A stretch of DNA of 64,000 nt from an uncultured Burkholderiales bacterium (GTDB lineage Bacteria > Pseudomonadota > Gammaproteobacteria > Burkholderiales > Burkholderiaceae_C), in contig CALTTG010000001.1 of assembly GCA_943908475.1 (NCBI GenBank), positions 242,401-306,400 of the forward strand. Direction: 5' to 3'. Positions within the stretch are counted from its first letter, which is position 1, and each line of letters opens with the position of its first letter. Both the position numbers and the translations under genes were made by a program. The notes under the pieces were generated by a model. It was not told the DNA's origin and ran no database searches. It worked only from the letters and a program-made list of their open reading frames with translations. Positions 8,730 through 18,549 of the stretch are shown here, piece by piece.

Positions 8730-11700
8730 ATGGCCACTTCGATCCCGAGCCTCACCACTGCGCAGATTGCATCGCTGTCCACGCGCACCATTTCTCTGCT
8801 CAAGACCGAGGATTGGGCGGCCTTCAGCAGCGCTCAGATCGCAGCATTGACCACCGCTCAGGTCGCGGCCATCACGCCCCTGGGCTTGTCGTCGATCGGC
8901 ACCGAACAGATTGCGGCCCTGGAAACCGAAGACCTTCGTGTGCTGGGTGCCACGGCCATCAAAGCGCTGACCACCTCGCAACTGGGCGCACTGACCACGG
9001 CACAAGTGACCGCCATGAGCAGCACACAAGTGGCTGCCTTGGGCACCTCGCAGGTGTCAGCCCTGACCACCGACCACATTGGGGTCCTCAGCACGCAGCA
9101 AGTGGCTGCGCTCAGTTCCGCCCAAGTGTCGGCCCTGACGACCGCTCAAGTGGCCGCCATCGAGACCCAGAACGTGCAAGTGCTGAGTTCGACGCAAGTT
9201 CGGGCCATCAGCACCGCCGGTATCGCTGCCCTGAGCACCGAACAGGTCGTGGCGTTGACCACCGCTCAGGTCGCCAACCTGGGCACTCAACAAGTGGCCG
9301 CGCTGGAAACGGCTGACTTGGCCGCCATGGAGACCTCCGACCTGGTGGCCCTGTCGAACACCCAGGTTCGTTCACTGAACACGGGACACATTGCCTCACT
9401 GACCACCGAACAGGCCGCTGCGCTGACGTCCGGTCAGCTCAACGCCTTGAGCTCGACGCAGGTCACCGCACTGGAGACCAGCGCAATTGCCGCGTTGGGC
9501 ACCGCACAGGTCTCCGCATTGGCCTCTCAACAGGTGTCTGTGTTGACCACGGCCCAGATCGCCGCCATTGAAACCCAAGATGTGGCGGTCATGAACGTCG
9601 GACAAGTCCGTGCCCTGAACACCGCCCAGGTGCAGGCACTCGACACCGCACAGGTCGTTGCCCTGACCACCCAACAGGTGGCCGCCCTGACCAGCACCCA
9701 GGTGGGCGTGATCAGCTCGGCGCAAGCGGCCGCCCTGGAAACACAAGACGTCGCGGCCCTGAACACCACCAGTTTGCGCTCGCTGAGCACCGATGCGGTG
9801 GCCGCGCTGGCCACCGAGCAAATTGCTTCGCTCACCACGGCGCAGGCCGCCAGCCTCACCACCTTGCAGGTGTCGTCGCTGGACACCGCCCAAGTGGCCG
9901 CCATCAGCACCGCGGCGGTGGCCGCCCTGACCACCGCTGGCATTCGCGCCCTGGACGACACGGGGGCCGCAGCGCTGACCACCGCGCAAAGCGCTGCCTT
10001 GACCACCAACCAGCTTCAGGCGCTGTACACGCAACAAGTCGCCGCCTTGGGCACCAGCAACATCGCCGGCCTGAGCTCCGCCCAGATCAGCAAACTCACC
10101 TCGGCGCAGGTCGGCGCGCTGACCACCGAGCAAGTGGTGGCCATCACCACCGACAATGTCGCTGCGTTGACCACAGCCCAAGTGCGTGCGTTGAGCACCG
10201 ACCACATGGCGGCCATCACCACCGAGCAAGTCGTGGCCATCACCACCTCACAGGCGGCCATTCTGACGTCGGCTCAAGTCACCGCGTTGAGCACCGAACA
10301 AATGGCGGCCGTGGAAACGCGCGACCTCGTGGCCTTGACCACTGCCGTGCTGGGGTCCTTGGCCACCGGCACCGTGGTCGGTCTGACCACGGCCCAAGCA
10401 GCGACCCTCACGACGGCTCAGTTGGCAGCCATGTCCACGGCGCAGGTGGCCTCGCTGAGCACCGAACAGATCGCCGCGATGACCAGCGCTCAACTCTCGA
10501 AACTGAGCACGGCGCAGGTTTCAGCACTGAGCACCGCGCAAGTGGAATCGATCGAAACCGCTGACCTGCGCAGCATGACGACCGCCCAACTGCGCACGCT
10601 CGGCACTGCGCAGATCAGCGCATTGACCTCGGTGCAAGCCGCCGCACTGACCACGGCACAAGTGGGCGGACTGACCACGGCGCAAGTGGCTGCGCTGGAC
10701 ACCGAAGACCTCACCGCGCTGGAAACGGCTCAGTATCTGGCGCTCAACAGCGGGCAGATCGCTGCACTGACCACCGGGCAGATGGCCGCGCTGGAAACGG
10801 CCGACCTGCGCGCCTTGACCACCAACCAAACCCGCTTCCTGGGCACCGCCCAGATTGCTGCACTCACCACCGAACAAGCCGCCGCACTGACCACCTCCCA
10901 AGTGGCGAACTTGAGCTCGACCCAGATCGGTGCGCTGACCACGGCGCAAATCGAGGGGCTGACCACCGGTCAGAGCAATGCCATCACCGTGGCTCAACTG
11001 GTCACTTTGGGCACCGCTCAAGTCGCGGCCTTGGAGACTGACAACTTGGCCGCCATGAGCACGGCCCAAATCCGAGGGCTGACCACGGCGCAAGTGGCCG
11101 CCCTGACCACCGACCAGATCGTGGCGCTGACCAGCACCCAGGCTGCGGCCTTGAGCAGCAGCCAGATCGGCGCACTGTCATCGGCCCAGGCTGCGGCGAT
11201 CGAGACCGCAGACTTTGCAGCGATCTCGACCTTGTCGCTGCGCTCCATGACCACCGCCGCGCTGTCGGCGCTGACCACCGATCAAATCCAGTCGCTGACC
11301 ACCGCCCAAGCCGCCGCACTCACCAGCTCGCAAGTGGCGGCCTTGGGGTCCGACCAGATCGCGGCGCTGCAAACCGCTGACTTGGCCGCCTTGACCTCGG
11401 TGGCGCTGGCAGCCATCGGCACGGCGGGCATTGAAGCGCTGACCACCGAGCAAATGCCGGCACTGACCCTGGCCCAGATCGGTGCCTTGGGCACCGCGGC
11501 AATCGCCGCGCTCGAAACCGAAGACCTGGCCGCCATGACCACGGCGCAGTTTGCAAGGCTGAGTGCGGCCCAACTTCAGGCCCTGACCACCGACCAGATC
11601 GCTGCCATTGAGACCAATGACCTTCGCGCCCTGTCGGCCACGCAGGTTCGGGCGCTGAGCACGGCACAGGTCAACGCACTGACCACTGATCAGGTGGTGG

Positions 11701-14700
11701 CCTTGACCAGCGTTCAAGCGGCGGCTTTGACGTCCGACCAAGCCGCGGCGTTGAGCACGGCCCAGATTGCGGTGATGGAGACCGCCGACTTGGTGGCTTT
11801 GAGCACGCTGGCCGTGCGCAACCTGGGCACAGCCTCCATCGAAGCGTTGACCACGTCACAGGCCGCTTCACTGACGTCCGCCCAACTCGGAGCCTTGACC
11901 ACCGCACAAGTGGCGGCGCTGGAGACCGCCGATGTGGCGGCCTTGGGTTCGGCCCAAATCATCCGGCTGAGCACGGCACAAGTGGGGGCCCTGACCACCG
12001 CACAAATTGAAGCCATCGAAACCCAAGATCTCGCGGCCATGAGTTCCGTGCAACTGCGCGCGCTCTCGACCGCTCAGCTGGCCGGGCTGACCACCGATCA
12101 GATCACCGCCCTGACCACGGCACAGGTGGCCAACCTCACCACGGCACAAGTGGCCTCACTGAGCACCGCCGCGATCGATGCCCTGACCTCGAGCCAGGTG
12201 GCGGCACTCACCAGTGCGGAGATTGCTGCGCTGAGCACGGCCCAAATCGCCGCCATCGAATCGGGTGACATCGCGGCCCTGTCCACCTTGCAAGTTTCAC
12301 GGCTGAGCACCGCCCAAGTTGCCGCGCTGACCAGCGAACAGATCGTGGCGCTGACCACGGCCCAGTCGGCTGCACTGACCAGCGCGCAAGCTGGTGCCTT
12401 GAGCACCGAGCAAGCGGCCGCCCTCGAAACCGGCGACTTCGCTGCCCTGCAAGCCAACAGCCTGCGCAACCTGAGCACGGCCGCCATGGCGGAGCTGGGC
12501 ACGGCACAACTGGTCGCCTTGACCACCGCCCAAGCTGCCGCACTGACCACGGCCCAGGTGGCAGCGTTGACGTCCAACCAAATGGCCACGCTCGAAACCC
12601 GTGACCTGGCGGCCCTGAGTGCCGCTGCCGTCGGGGGTGTGGACACGGCCTCCATCGCGGCCTTGACCTCTCAGCAAGCCGGTGCGCTGACTTCCGCGCA
12701 GCTCGCTGCGCTCAGCACGGCTCAGGTGGCCGCCATCGAAACCGAAGACTTGGCCGCGCTGAGCTCCTTGCAGTTCACCCGGTTCAGCGCCACCCAAGTG
12801 GCCGCATTCACCACGGAGCAGGTGGCCGCGATCGAGACTGCCGACCTGCGCGTGATGGCCTCTGCACAGATCCGTGCACTGGGCACCGATCAAATCGTCG
12901 CACTGACCACAGAGCAAGCTGCGGCCCTGACCAACACCCAGGTGGCAGCGTTGACCACGGCACAAGTGGCCGCCCTGGAAACGGCTGACTTGGCCGCCAT
13001 GGGCACGGCCCAATACACGGTGCTGGGGACCGCCCAAATGGGCGCGCTGACCACCGAACAAATCGCCTCGGTGGAGACCGCCGACCTCAGGGCCTTGAGC
13101 ACCGCACAGCTGCGTGCGTTGAGCACCACACAGGTTGCCGCATTGACGACCGAGCAGGTGGCCAATCTCACCACCGGGCAACTCACCGGCTTGACCACCG
13201 GCCAGGTGGCGGCATTCACCACCGAGCAAGTGGCTGCATTGACCACGGCTGAGGCGGCGGCCCTCACCACGGCACAACTGGTGGCCATGACCACCACCCA
13301 AGTGGCTGCACTGGACACGGCCAACGTGGCCAACCTGTCCACCGCCCAGGTTCGGGCATTGACGTCCAGCCAAATCGCTGCGTTGACCACCGAACAAGTG
13401 GCCGCCCTGACCACCAGCCAGGCTGCGCAACTGACGGTCGTGCAGGCACCGTCGTTGAGCACGGCGCAAGTGGTGGCCATGGACACGGCCGATCTGGCCG
13501 CCCTGAACACCGCCACTTTGCGGGCGCTGACCACACAGGCCATCGAGGCCTTGACCACCGACCAGGTGGCGGCCTTGAGCACCGCACAGATCAGCGCCCT
13601 GACCTCCAGTCAGACAAGCGCCCTTGAAACGGCCGATGTCGCGGCCTTGACCACGGCGCAGGCCCTGGCCCTGGGCAGCGTGCAACTGGCCGCCCTCGGC
13701 ACGGCCCAAGTGGCGGCGCTGGAAACTGCTGACCTGGCCGCTCTGACCACGGCTCAGGTGGCCCGACTGAGCACCAGCCAGGTGGCGGCACTGACCACCG
13801 AACAAGTGGGTGCACTCACCACCGCACAGGTGAACACCCTGTCGAGCGCACAAGTCGCCGCGCTGTCGAGCGGCCAAGTCGCCGCGCTGGAAACCGCCGA
13901 CCTCGCGGCCATGCAGACGGCCTCCTTGCGCGCCATGACGACCCAGGCAATGGCCGGTCTGACCAGCGAGCAAATCGTGGCCCTGACCTCGGCCCAGGCT
14001 GCAGCACTCACGAGCGGGCAAGCCGCCGCCTTGAGCACCGACCAGATCGCAGTGATGGAAACGGCGGACCTCAGTGCACTGGCCGCCACATCGGTCGCGG
14101 CCATGGGAACGGCCTTGATCGAAGCCCTGACGACGGCACAGATCAGCGCCATCACGTCCTCACAACTGGCTGTGTTGACGACAGCACAAATTCAGGCCAT
14201 CCAGACCGAAGACATCGAAGCCATGACGACGGCGCAGATCAGCCGACTGAGCATGGCCCAAGTCGCCGCGCTGACGTCGGGACAGGTCCAGGCCCTGGAA
14301 ACGGGCGACCTGCGCACCCTCAGCGCCGTGCAACTTCGCGCGCTCGACACCGCACAGGTCCAACAACTGACCTCGGAGCAGGTGGCGGCGCTGACCAGCG
14401 CTCAAGTGGCGGCCCTGAGCACCGCGCAACTGGCGGCCATCGACACCGAAGACATCGAAGCCCTCAGCTCCAGCCAGTTCAGCGCACTCAGCGCCGCACA
14501 AATGGCCGCGCTGACCACGGTTCAGATCGTCGCCATCGAAACGGCTGACCTGCGCACGCTGTCGAGCACCCAGTTGCGAGCCCTGACCACCGAGCAGATT
14601 CAGGCCTTGACGACCGATCAGTACGCCAGCCTGACCACCAGCCAACTCAACAACCTCACCTCGACCCAAGTCCAAGCATTCGAAACCGCGGACATCGCAG

Positions 14701-16595
14701 CCCTCAGCAGCGCGCAGGTGAGCAACCTGGTGACCTCGCACATCCCGTTGCTGAGCACGGCCCAAATCGTGGCGATCGAAACCGAGGACCTGGCGGCCAT
14801 GAGCAGCAACCAGATCCGGGCCCTCACCACGGCCCAAGTGGCGGCACTGACCACCGAACAAATCGTGGCCTTGGGCACGGCACAGGCGGCGGCACTGCTG
14901 TCCACCCAGACCGCGGCCCTGACCACCGCCCAAGCTGCGGCCCTTGAAACCGCCGATCTGGCCGCCTTGACCACCCTGTCTCTGAGAAGCATCACCACGG
15001 CCAGCCTGGTGGCGCTGGGCAGCGAGCAAATCGCGTCGCTGACCACGGCACAGGTCAACGCCTTGACCACAGAGCAGGCCAACGCGCTGACCACCGGACA
15101 AATCGCCGCGATGGAAACGGCCGATGTGGTGGCCTTGACGACGGCTTCCTTGCGCGCCCTGGGTACCGCTTCGATCGACGCCCTGACCACCGCACAAGTG
15201 GCCTCCCTCACCAGCGCCCAGCTGGTGGCCCTGGACACCAACCAGGTGCGCGCCATCGAGACCGCCGACATCGAAGCCTTGAGCACCGATCAGTTCAACA
15301 AACTCACCACAAGCCAGGTGGCCGCCCTGACCACCGAACAAGTGGTGGCCATTCAGACCGAAGACCTCGCGGCACTCAGCAGTGCGCAGCTCCGGGCGTT
15401 CAGCACGGCTCAATTGGATGCACTGAGCACCGACCAAGTCGCCGCACTGACCACGAACCAAGTGGCCAACTTGACCACCGCGCAAGTGGCTTCCCTGGAC
15501 ACCGCCGCAGTGCAAGCCCTGACCACCGCACAGGTGGCGGCCCTGACCACCGCGGAGCTCGTGGCGATGACGACCACACAGATCGCCGCCATGGAGACGG
15601 CCGACATTCAGGCCTTGACCACGGCGCAGATCAGCCGGCTGACCACCGCACAGATCGCCAGCCTGACCACCGAGCAGGTCTCGGTGATGGAGACGGCCGA
15701 CATCGCGGCGCTCACCACCGTTCAAGTCCGGGCATTGACCGACGACCAGATCGTGGCCTTCACGACCGACCAGATCCCGTCACTGACCACCGCCAACATC
15801 GCGGCCATGACCACGGCCCAGCACCTGGCCTTCGAAGGCGACGACATCGCCGTCATGACGGCCAACCAGCTCGACACCTTCTTGCTGACCTCGCCCATCG
15901 TGCTCGATCTGGATGGCAACGGCATCCAGACCCTGGCGGCCAGCCAGGGCGTGAACTTCGACCTCAATGGCACCGGCACCGCACGACAAGTGGGATGGGT
16001 CTCTGCAACCGATGGCCTGCTGGTGATGGACCGTAACGGTGATGGCCTGATCAACGACGGCACCGAACTCTTTGGCACCGCCACCTTGAACGAACAAGGC
16101 CAGCGCGCCGGTGACGGCTTCCGGGCCATGGCCCTGGAAGACAGCAATGGCGACGGCGTGCTCAACAGCCAGGACCAGCGCTTCAACGACTTGCGCCTGT
16201 GGGTCGACGCCGACTCTGACGGGGTGACTGACCAGGGCGAACTGCATTCGCTGGCCGAGTTCGGTGTGGCCGAGCTCAACCTGACGGCCACCCAAGGCAC
16301 CGAGTTCGACCAGGGCAACCTGCTGGGCCTGGTGTCCAGCTACACCACCACAGACGGGCAAACCCGCGACATGGTGGACGTGTGGTTCGCCAGGACCCCT
16401 GATGCGCCACCCAGCGTGGACGATCTGCTGACGGCACCCGCAGCCGAACTGCCCCTGTTGACCTCGGCGGATGCAGCGGCCAGCGGCTCGGCCAGCCTCA
16501 GCGCGGACGCGCCGACCGACAGCGCCGATCTGGCCGCCATCGCCCTGGCGCGTTCACTGACCGACCCAACTCAGAACCCGCTGCCCTTGATCTGA
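8730..16595 (+). CDS. Giant octapeptide-repeat protein with C-terminal calcium-binding module
   Basis: A 2,621-residue protein of unknown function. After eight residues (MATSIPSL) come 297 octads with consensus [TS][TS]x[QD][VIL]xAL, from 8754 to 15881, exactly 24 bp each with no gained or lost residue. Hydrophobic positions 5 and 8 and the Thr/Ser pair as helix N-cap suggest very short helices stacked in a solenoid, though a beta-solenoid is not excluded. Octads of the type ETADLAAL recur every 4, 6 or 7 octads. The last 237 residues hold Asp-rich loops (DLDGNG, DRNGDG, DSNGDG, DADSDG) resembling EF-hand/dockerin calcium sites. There is no signal peptide, no canonical GGxGxD RTX array and no Cys in the repeats. 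This pattern fits a type I-secreted surface protein, but no transporter gene is in the window. Codon use and GC resemble the neighbours. Confidence 0.9.
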   Translation: MATSIPSLTTAQIASLSTRTISLLKTEDWAAFSSAQIAALTTAQVAAITPLGLSSIGTEQIAALETEDLRVLGATAIKALTTSQLGALTTAQVTAMSSTQVAALGTSQVSALTTDHIGVLSTQQVAALSSAQVSALTTAQVAAIETQNVQVLSSTQVRAISTAGIAALSTEQVVALTTAQVANLGTQQVAALETADLAAMETSDLVALSNTQVRSLNTGHIASLTTEQAAALTSGQLNALSSTQVTALETSAIAALGTAQVSALASQQVSVLTTAQIAAIETQDVAVMNVGQVRALNTAQVQALDTAQVVALTTQQVAALTSTQVGVISSAQAAALETQDVAALNTTSLRSLSTDAVAALATEQIASLTTAQAASLTTLQVSSLDTAQVAAISTAAVAALTTAGIRALDDTGAAALTTAQSAALTTNQLQALYTQQVAALGTSNIAGLSSAQISKLTSAQVGALTTEQVVAITTDNVAALTTAQVRALSTDHMAAITTEQVVAITTSQAAILTSAQVTALSTEQMAAVETRDLVALTTAVLGSLATGTVVGLTTAQAATLTTAQLAAMSTAQVASLSTEQIAAMTSAQLSKLSTAQVSALSTAQVESIETADLRSMTTAQLRTLGTAQISALTSVQAAALTTAQVGGLTTAQVAALDTEDLTALETAQYLALNSGQIAALTTGQMAALETADLRALTTNQTRFLGTAQIAALTTEQAAALTTSQVANLSSTQIGALTTAQIEGLTTGQSNAITVAQLVTLGTAQVAALETDNLAAMSTAQIRGLTTAQVAALTTDQIVALTSTQAAALSSSQIGALSSAQAAAIETADFAAISTLSLRSMTTAALSALTTDQIQSLTTAQAAALTSSQVAALGSDQIAALQTADLAALTSVALAAIGTAGIEALTTEQMPALTLAQIGALGTAAIAALETEDLAAMTTAQFARLSAAQLQALTTDQIAAIETNDLRALSATQVRALSTAQVNALTTDQVVALTSVQAAALTSDQAAALSTAQIAVMETADLVALSTLAVRNLGTASIEALTTSQAASLTSAQLGALTTAQVAALETADVAALGSAQIIRLSTAQVGALTTAQIEAIETQDLAAMSSVQLRALSTAQLAGLTTDQITALTTAQVANLTTAQVASLSTAAIDALTSSQVAALTSAEIAALSTAQIAAIESGDIAALSTLQVSRLSTAQVAALTSEQIVALTTAQSAALTSAQAGALSTEQAAALETGDFAALQANSLRNLSTAAMAELGTAQLVALTTAQAAALTTAQVAALTSNQMATLETRDLAALSAAAVGGVDTASIAALTSQQAGALTSAQLAALSTAQVAAIETEDLAALSSLQFTRFSATQVAAFTTEQVAAIETADLRVMASAQIRALGTDQIVALTTEQAAALTNTQVAALTTAQVAALETADLAAMGTAQYTVLGTAQMGALTTEQIASVETADLRALSTAQLRALSTTQVAALTTEQVANLTTGQLTGLTTGQVAAFTTEQVAALTTAEAAALTTAQLVAMTTTQVAALDTANVANLSTAQVRALTSSQIAALTTEQVAALTTSQAAQLTVVQAPSLSTAQVVAMDTADLAALNTATLRALTTQAIEALTTDQVAALSTAQISALTSSQTSALETADVAALTTAQALALGSVQLAALGTAQVAALETADLAALTTAQVARLSTSQVAALTTEQVGALTTAQVNTLSSAQVAALSSGQVAALETADLAAMQTASLRAMTTQAMAGLTSEQIVALTSAQAAALTSGQAAALSTDQIAVMETADLSALAATSVAAMGTALIEALTTAQISAITSSQLAVLTTAQIQAIQTEDIEAMTTAQISRLSMAQVAALTSGQVQALETGDLRTLSAVQLRALDTAQVQQLTSEQVAALTSAQVAALSTAQLAAIDTEDIEALSSSQFSALSAAQMAALTTVQIVAIETADLRTLSSTQLRALTTEQIQALTTDQYASLTTSQLNNLTSTQVQAFETADIAALSSAQVSNLVTSHIPLLSTAQIVAIETEDLAAMSSNQIRALTTAQVAALTTEQIVALGTAQAAALLSTQTAALTTAQAAALETADLAALTTLSLRSITTASLVALGSEQIASLTTAQVNALTTEQANALTTGQIAAMETADVVALTTASLRALGTASIDALTTAQVASLTSAQLVALDTNQVRAIETADIEALSTDQFNKLTTSQVAALTTEQVVAIQTEDLAALSSAQLRAFSTAQLDALSTDQVAALTTNQVANLTTAQVASLDTAAVQALTTAQVAALTTAELVAMTTTQIAAMETADIQALTTAQISRLTTAQIASLTTEQVSVMETADIAALTTVQVRALTDDQIVAFTTDQIPSLTTANIAAMTTAQHLAFEGDDIAVMTANQLDTFLLTSPIVLDLDGNGIQTLAASQGVNFDLNGTGTARQVGWVSATDGLLVMDRNGDGLINDGTELFGTATLNEQGQRAGDGFRAMALEDSNGDGVLNSQDQRFNDLRLWVDADSDGVTDQGELHSLAEFGVAELNLTATQGTEFDQGNLLGLVSSYTTTDGQTRDMVDVWFARTPDAPPSVDDLLTAPAAELPLLTSADAAASGSASLSADAPTDSADLAAIALARSLTDPTQNPLPLI
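8754..15881 (+). repeat. 297 tandem 24-bp coding repeats
   Basis: A single uninterrupted array of 297 units of 24 bp (7,128 bp) encoding the octads of the giant protein. Units are diverged at synonymous and some coding positions; ACCACCGCNCAAGTGGCCGC-like units are commonest. All start in the same frame. The array also creates long open frames on the opposite strand, which are by-products of the period being a multiple of three. Confidence 0.95.
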
Positions 16596-16647
16596 ATTTG
16601 ATCTGCGTCAGACCCAGGTGGGCACCCGCGCCATTCCAGGCCAGGTA

Positions 16648-16671
16648 CCCCCTTCATCGGGCCTGAGGGGG
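16648..16671 (+). terminator. Possible weak terminator hairpin after the giant gene
   Basis: CCCCC-T-TCA and TGA-GGGGG can pair around a 7-base loop with one bulged T; the following CTGGTTTCTTG is only moderately T-rich. It lies between the giant gene and trhO. Weak evidence. Confidence 0.3.
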
Positions 16672-16698
16672 CTGGTTTCTTGCGACAATTCGGGCACC

Positions 16699-17595
16699 AT
16701 GCCCCTTGATGCCGCCGCACCCCTGATCCACAGCTCGTTCTACAAGTTCGTCGCCCTGCCCGACCCCGATCATGTGGTCGCGGTGTTGCGTGAACTGGTG
16801 TCGCCCCTGACGGGCAGCATTTTGGTGGCCGAAGAGGGCATCAGCGGGGCACTGGCGGCCGAGGCCTCTGCACTGGCCACGTTCGAACACGCCATCCAGC
16901 ACGACGAACGCCTCCATGGCGCGTTCAAGGGCATGGCCTTCAAGCACAGCGCCTGCCAGACCCGTCCGTTCTGGAAGGTGCGGGTGCACCGCAAAAAAGA
17001 AATCGTGGCCCTGGGGGTGGACGGTGTCAGCGGCGTGCCGGGCGACCTGCCACGCGAGCGAAGCGACAACACCCACGTCAGCCCCCAGGTCTGGCGCGAC
17101 CTCATTGCCCGAGACGATGTCGTCGTCATCGACAACCGCAACCACTTCGAGTACCGCCTGGGACGGTTCAAACATGCCATCGACCCCAAGGTCGACAACT
17201 TCCGCGACTTCCCCAGCTACCTGCAAGCCATGGCGCCGCAGTGGAAAGCCGAAGGCAAGCGCGTGGCCATGTACTGCACCGGAGGCATTCGTTGCGAGAA
17301 AACCGGCACGTGGATGCAAAACGACCTCGGGCTGGAGGTCTTCCAGCTCGACGGCGGCATCGTCAACTACTTTCAGTCGCTGCCCGATGCCGACCGAGAT
17401 TGGGAAGGCGAGTGTTTTGTGTTTGACAACCGGGTGGCCATCGACACCCGCCTGCAAGAGACGTCCACCACGGTGGAACAGGTCTACAACGACAGCCCGG
17501 ACGAAGCCTGGCGACTGACTCGGGCCCAGCGCCTGGATTCGGTCAACCCGAAATCTGCCCGGCAGCCCACGTCGACCGACTCGCAAGGGTCGTGA
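16699..17595 (+). CDS. trhO: tRNA uridine(34) hydroxylase TrhO (rhodanese-family, YceA-like)
   Basis: TrhO performs oxygen-dependent 5-hydroxylation of wobble uridine 34 in tRNA, an early step toward cmo5U or mo5U. The 298-residue product has the N-terminal acylphosphatase-like part (FYKFVALPD, EEGISG), then the rhodanese domain with the IDNRNHFEYRLGRF segment and active-site loop YCTGGIRCEKT; Cys193 is the expected catalytic cysteine. The frame extends upstream to 16618, but MPLDAAAPLIHSSFYKFV matches the usual start. The gene is followed after 4 bp by a pseudouridine synthase gene, so two RNA-modifying enzymes appear paired. Confidence 0.93.
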   Translation: MPLDAAAPLIHSSFYKFVALPDPDHVVAVLRELVSPLTGSILVAEEGISGALAAEASALATFEHAIQHDERLHGAFKGMAFKHSACQTRPFWKVRVHRKKEIVALGVDGVSGVPGDLPRERSDNTHVSPQVWRDLIARDDVVVIDNRNHFEYRLGRFKHAIDPKVDNFRDFPSYLQAMAPQWKAEGKRVAMYCTGGIRCEKTGTWMQNDLGLEVFQLDGGIVNYFQSLPDADRDWEGECFVFDNRVAIDTRLQETSTTVEQVYNDSPDEAWRLTRAQRLDSVNPKSARQPTSTDSQGS

Positions 17596-17599
17596 ACGC

Positions 17600-18541
17600 A
17601 TGGCCCATGCCGCCAAACCCAGTGACTTGCCCACGCGGGAGGGCGTCAGCCCCAGTTGCGTGGCCATGCCCGCAGGCCCTTGGCCCAACTGCTTGGCCTT
17701 CCTGACCGAGCGCATCCCTGCGGTCAGTGCAGAAGAATGGCGGCAACGGATGCTCAACGGCGAGGTGCTGGACGCCGAGGGACGAGCCGTGTCGCCCGAC
17801 GCGCCCTGCCGCCCCGGACTGCGCCTGTACTACTGGCGCACCCTGCCCTTCGAAGTCGAGATTCCGGGGCAGATCCACATCGTCTTTCAGGACGAACACC
17901 TGGTGGTGGCCGACAAACCCCACTTCATGCCGGTGACCCCCAAAGGTCGCTACGTGCAGCAAACCCTGCTGGTCAAACTCAAACGCATGACAGGTGTGGA
18001 CACCCTGACGCCCATGCACCGCATCGACCGAGAAACAGCCGGCCTGGTGGCCTTCACCGTGCAGCCGTCCGAGCGTCACGCCTACCAAGCCTTGTTTGCC
18101 GAGCGCCGAGTCAGGAAGGTGTATGAAGCGGTGGCGCCGTTCAGGCCCGATCGGTCATGGCCCATGCGCTACCGAAGTCGACTGGTGCCCGGCGATCACT
18201 TCATGGCCATGCACACGGTGGAAGGTGAACCCAACGCCGAAACCCAGATCGAGTTGCTTGACACCCAGGTCGCCCCTGGCAGCGACGGGCAGCGCTGGGG
18301 GCGCTATCGCTTGTCACCGATCACCGGCCGAAAGCATCAACTTCGGGCGCAGATGCATGCCCTGGGGCTGCCGCTGCGCCACGACCGCATCTACCCGACG
18401 CTGTGGCCCGAGTCGGCATCCACCGACTTCAGCCGCCCCTTGCAATTGCTGGCCCAAGAGCTTGCCTTCGACGACCCCATCACCGGCCAGGCTCGGCACT
18501 TTCACAGCCGGCTGGCGCTGGAGTGGCCGCCGGGGCCCTGA
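17600..18541 (+). CDS. RluA-family pseudouridine synthase
   Basis: A 313-residue RNA pseudouridine synthase. The family core VFQDEHLVVADKPHFMPVTP is near residues 94-113, and the catalytic motif HRIDRETAGL, with the essential Asp, is near 139-148; ITGRKHQLRAQMHALGLPL is the C-terminal RluA signature. There is no S4 domain, so it is the RluA/TruC-like type rather than RluC or RluD. The exact target uridine (rRNA or tRNA) cannot be assigned. It begins 4 bp after trhO and ends 8 bp before the convergent parE stop. Confidence 0.92.
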   Translation: MAHAAKPSDLPTREGVSPSCVAMPAGPWPNCLAFLTERIPAVSAEEWRQRMLNGEVLDAEGRAVSPDAPCRPGLRLYYWRTLPFEVEIPGQIHIVFQDEHLVVADKPHFMPVTPKGRYVQQTLLVKLKRMTGVDTLTPMHRIDRETAGLVAFTVQPSERHAYQALFAERRVRKVYEAVAPFRPDRSWPMRYRSRLVPGDHFMAMHTVEGEPNAETQIELLDTQVAPGSDGQRWGRYRLSPITGRKHQLRAQMHALGLPLRHDRIYPTLWPESASTDFSRPLQLLAQELAFDDPITGQARHFHSRLALEWPPGP

Positions 18542-18549
18542 CGCAGCGC

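Noticed and set aside
14000..14100. TALE-like DNA-binding repeats, because LTTEQVVAI resembles LTPEQVVAI
   Set aside because: The similarity is limited to a helix N-cap segment. The units are 8 residues, not 33-35, and have no base-reading hypervariable pair.
9396..15725. Long antisense open frames (up to 574 codons) rich in Gly, Arg and His
   Set aside because: They arise because the 24-bp period is a multiple of three and keeps stops out of several frames. Their composition (GGQ/RGQ repeats) is the mirror of the octads and they lack ribosome binding sites.
8754..15881. Possible CRISPR array or satellite DNA
   Set aside because: The 24-bp units are contiguous without spacers, diverged at third positions, and all in one open frame with a ribosome binding site; they are coding repeats.
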